A stretch of 6,284 bases of DNA from Solirubrobacterales bacterium (GTDB lineage: Bacteria; Actinomycetota; Thermoleophilia; Solirubrobacterales; Solirubrobacteraceae). Both the position numbers and the translations under genes were made by a program. Within the stretch, counting starts at the first letter, position 1. Each line of letters opens with the position of its first letter. The stretch covers positions 1-6,284 of the forward strand of contig WQXW01000113.1 of assembly GCA_009781575.1 (NCBI GenBank), given 5' to 3'. Below the pieces are notes generated by a model that saw only the letters and a list, made by a program, of their open reading frames with translations, did not search any database and was not told where the DNA came from. Below, piece after piece: positions 3,734 to 6,284 of the stretch.

Positions 3734-6284
3734 TGGCCCGCCCGATGCCGTCCGTTCGCGCAGCCCTGGCGGCCGCCCTCGGCGCTGCCGCGCTGCTCCT
3801 GCTCGTGGGCGCCGGCCCCGCGTGGGCGGTGGCCGAACCGCCCGTGTGGCTGCCGATCACGGTGGCCGAACCGACGCACCTGGTTCCGGGGAGCCCCGAG
3901 AACGCTGCGCAAACGCTGACGGTCGCAGCCGACCGCGGCACCTACACGCTCACGGCCACGGGCCTGCTGGGGACGGAAACGACCGGCGAACTCCCCTACA
4001 ACGCCACCGCCGCACAACTGGAAGAACTCCTGAACAAAGACCTGGGGGAGAACACCTTCCGCGAAAACTCGGCCAAAGTCAGCGGGGGGCCCGGGGGCCC
4101 GGGCGGCGGCACTCCGTATGAGATCGAATTCGCCGGGATCGACCAGTATTACAAGGCGCCGCTGATGCAGGCCCACACCGAAAAGCTGAGGGAAGGCGGC
4201 AATCCCGGCACGCCCGGCACCGTGACCGTGACCAAGAAGACCGAAGCCGAAACCGCGGGGATGATCCAGGTGTCCGCCACCGATGTGGGCGGCACGACCG
4301 ACGGCAGCAGGGTCACGATCGAAGACACGCTCCCGCCCGGAGTCACCGCGACCAAGGTCAACGGCGTGGACGCCTACGGGAGCCGCATCATCGCCGGCGC
4401 CAAAGGCGAAACCGAAATGACGTGTCCGCAGAATCCCGAAACCGAACGCACGCTGCGCTGCACGATCGAAGGCGACGAAATCATCACCGGCGACACGCTG
4501 ATCCTGTACATCCGCGTGAAGGCGACCAGCTCGCCCGCGCAGGGCGAAATGAACGCGGTCACGGTGTCCGGCGGTGGCGCGCGACGAACCGCTTCGGCGA
4601 GCAATCACGTGATCATCAGCTCCACGCCGGCGCCCTACGGCCCGTCGCCGGGGAGTGTCGAGGCCGCGCTGTCGAGCAACCAGGCCGGTGCGCACGCGAG
4701 CCTCACCACGGCCTTCACGATAACCACCAAGGAACCCCTGCAGGTGACCGGCACCGCGAAGGACATACGTTTCGATCTGCCGCCGGGGCTCGTCGGCAAC
4801 ATCACGCGGCTCCCCAAGTGCACGATGGAGGCGGTGCTCTCGCAGGGCGACCACTTCTTCGGCGAAAACCCCTGCCCGGCGTCCTCGATGGTCGGGATGG
4901 CCACGATCTACGTCGGCCTCTTCGGGGAAACGCCCGCCGGCCTGAGCACACCGGTGTATGCGATCACGCCCGCTCCGGGCGAGCCGGTGGCGTTCGCGTT
5001 CGACGCCTTCGTGCTGCCGGTGCGCCTGGACACCAGTGTGCTCTCCGCCGGCAACTACGGTGTGCGCGTCACCTCCCCCAACCTCAGCGAGGCGGCGCAG
5101 ACCTTCTCGACCTGGATCACGATCTGGGGAGTGCCGGCCGAACACAACGGCCCGCCGGCCAACCCCGCCGTGCATCGGGTCAGCTTTTACGGCTTCCCCT
5201 TCGGCGGGCCGGAACCGAAAGAGCAGCACATCCCGTTGCTCACCAACCCCCAGCAGTGCGGTACGCCGATGCAGAGCGTGATGTCGACCGATTCCTGGCT
5301 CAAACCGGGCGCGTTCGTGGAAGCGCCCGCGCCGATGCCGCCGCTGGTCGGCTGTGAAGCGCTGAGCATGCAGCCCTCGATCTCGATGCTGCCCGACACG
5401 CTCGAAGCCGGCGCCCCGGCGGGTTACACGCTGAAACTGACGGTGCCCCAGAACGATGAAGCGGCGAGCCTTGCCACACCCACGATCCAGACGGTGAGGA
5501 TGGCCCTGCCGGTTGGGACGGTGGTCTCGCCGGGAGTGGCGTGGGGCCTGAAAACCTGCTCGGAAGCGCAGTTCGGGCTGCACAGCGGCGTGCTCGCGGA
5601 ATGCCCACGCGAAGCACAGGTCGGCGAAGTCGAAATCGAAACGCCGAACCTCCCCGAAAAGCTGAAGGGCCAGGTGTACCTCGCCTCCCCGCTGTGCGAT
5701 CCCTGCACCCCCGAAGACGCCCAGGACGGCAGGATGATCCGACTCTACGTCCAGGCGGTCAGCCAGGGCGAATCGAAGATCATCGTCAAGCTCAACGGCG
5801 AAGGGTCGATCAACCAGCAGACCGGCCAGATCACCGCCACCTTTGCGGGCAACCCACCGCTGCCGTTCAACAAATTCGAACTGAAGCTGGGGGGCGGCCC
5901 GCGGGCCGCGCTGGCCAATCCGCGCGAATGCGGACCCGCCACGACCAATATGGATCTCACGCCGTGGAGCAGTCCCTTCACGGAGAGCTCCGACCCCACC
6001 TACGCGTTCGATATCACCGAAAACTGCTTCGGGCCGCAGTTTCACCCCGCGCTGGCCGCGCAGACTACAAGCATCCAATCCGGCGAATACAGCCCCTTCA
6101 CGCTCGCCTTCGGGCGCAACGACGACGAAGGCTACCTGGCGGGGCTGCAGGAGCAGCTGCCGCCGGGTCTGCTGGGCAAGGTCGCCGGGGTCACGCTGTG
6201 CCCCGAACCCCAGGCCAGCCTCGGCGAATGCCCGGAAAGCAGCCTGATCGGGCACGTGCAGGCGCTCACCGGACCCGGCGCCGA
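3733..6284 (+). CDS. Large exported Cys-laddered repeat protein, 3' end missing
   Basis: An open frame of 850 codons runs off the right edge, so the C-terminus is absent. Residues 1-32 are a signal peptide (MARPMPSVR, an Ala/Leu core, cut after AWA at 32 or VA at 34). Residues 55-155 form a small beta-rich domain with TYTLTATG, NATAAQL and GGPGGPGGGTPYEIEF. Residues 170-285 resemble DUF11 (EDTLPPGV at 197-204, C231, C243, NAVTVSGGG). A repeated module then starts at each L-P-x-G: 349 (C363, C381P, WGVPA 465-469, C509, C541), 592 (C609, C624P, C655-D-P-C658, C733, C765) and 809 (C823, C833P, then cut off). All 14 Cys could form disulfides. This matches a long exported family I recall from Thermoleophilia, with no known function; a full length of 1000 aa or more would be expected. 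It is probably a cell-surface adhesin or envelope component (inference only). It is translated with the propeller gene. Glu is encoded by GAA about 80% of the time. Confidence 0.85.
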   Translation, partial: MARPMPSVRAALAAALGAAALLLLVGAGPAWAVAEPPVWLPITVAEPTHLVPGSPENAAQTLTVAADRGTYTLTATGLLGTETTGELPYNATAAQLEELLNKDLGENTFRENSAKVSGGPGGPGGGTPYEIEFAGIDQYYKAPLMQAHTEKLREGGNPGTPGTVTVTKKTEAETAGMIQVSATDVGGTTDGSRVTIEDTLPPGVTATKVNGVDAYGSRIIAGAKGETEMTCPQNPETERTLRCTIEGDEIITGDTLILYIRVKATSSPAQGEMNAVTVSGGGARRTASASNHVIISSTPAPYGPSPGSVEAALSSNQAGAHASLTTAFTITTKEPLQVTGTAKDIRFDLPPGLVGNITRLPKCTMEAVLSQGDHFFGENPCPASSMVGMATIYVGLFGETPAGLSTPVYAITPAPGEPVAFAFDAFVLPVRLDTSVLSAGNYGVRVTSPNLSEAAQTFSTWITIWGVPAEHNGPPANPAVHRVSFYGFPFGGPEPKEQHIPLLTNPQQCGTPMQSVMSTDSWLKPGAFVEAPAPMPPLVGCEALSMQPSISMLPDTLEAGAPAGYTLKLTVPQNDEAASLATPTIQTVRMALPVGTVVSPGVAWGLKTCSEAQFGLHSGVLAECPREAQVGEVEIETPNLPEKLKGQVYLASPLCDPCTPEDAQDGRMIRLYVQAVSQGESKIIVKLNGEGSINQQTGQITATFAGNPPLPFNKFELKLGGGPRAALANPRECGPATTNMDLTPWSSPFTESSDPTYAFDITENCFGPQFHPALAAQTTSIQSGEYSPFTLAFGRNDDEGYLAGLQEQLPPGLLGKVAGVTLCPEPQASLGECPESSLIGHVQALTGPGA

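Noticed and set aside
4084..4109. GGGCCC-rich palindromic stretch as a terminator or regulatory hairpin
   Set aside because: It encodes the in-frame GGPGGPGGG turn of the N-terminal domain, has no T run and lies within a continuous coding region.
3409..6255. A very long minus-strand open frame (948 codons) opposite the exported-protein genes
   Set aside because: Over the second gene it is in exact codon-opposed register, so it would be broken only by TTA, CTA or TCA codons on the + strand. I saw none of these in that GC-rich gene. Its translation is Arg/Gly/His-rich with no domain, while the + strand gives a signal peptide, repeated motifs and ordered Cys.

Overview
The window is high-GC (clearly above 60% by eye), with dense coding on the + strand. 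It looks like a soil actinobacterium of the class Thermoleophilia (Solirubrobacterales type). This placement is an inference. It rests on base composition and on two exported protein families recalled from that group: propeller proteins that begin 'LPDGR.YE.VSP.DK.G', and long Cys-laddered proteins with the phrases 'LPPGL.G', 'CP..S.VG', 'WGVPA' and 'P.LT.P..C'. No database was consulted.

Layout. Bases 1-207 hold no convincing gene. They contain a 26-bp near-perfect inverted repeat (52-77), an A-rich stretch, and a -10-like TAACGT (195-200) placed as in a leaderless promoter. A GNAT acetyltransferase gene follows (208-717). The 388-base gap 718-1105 contains a GC-rich hairpin just after the GNAT stop, a terminator-like hairpin with a T run (829-860), a weak promoter candidate, a possible small ORF with a strong Shine-Dalgarno (993-1121), and tandem 18-bp repeats (1008-1103). 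Each repeat carries a GGGAGGG-type Shine-Dalgarno-like core. The last copy lies directly in front of the next gene and probably acts as its ribosome binding site.

Bases 1106-6284 are a two-gene operon for exported proteins. The first gene (875 aa) encodes a signal peptide, a PD40/WD40-like beta-propeller and a Cys-bracketed, very basic C-terminal tail. Its stop overlaps the start of the second gene (TGATG), and a perfect AGGAGG lies 8 bases upstream of that start. The second gene runs off the right edge after 850 codons. It encodes a signal peptide, a small beta-rich domain, a DUF11-like domain, and then a repeated module with regularly spaced cysteines.

The two exported proteins appear to share one domain type: it interrupts a propeller blade in the first and stands at the mature N-terminus in the second. 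Together with translational coupling, this suggests co-expression and action in the same extracytoplasmic place, perhaps as a cell-surface complex. No enzymatic function can be assigned to either. The GNAT gene is probably a separate transcription unit; it differs sharply from the operon in glutamate codon choice.
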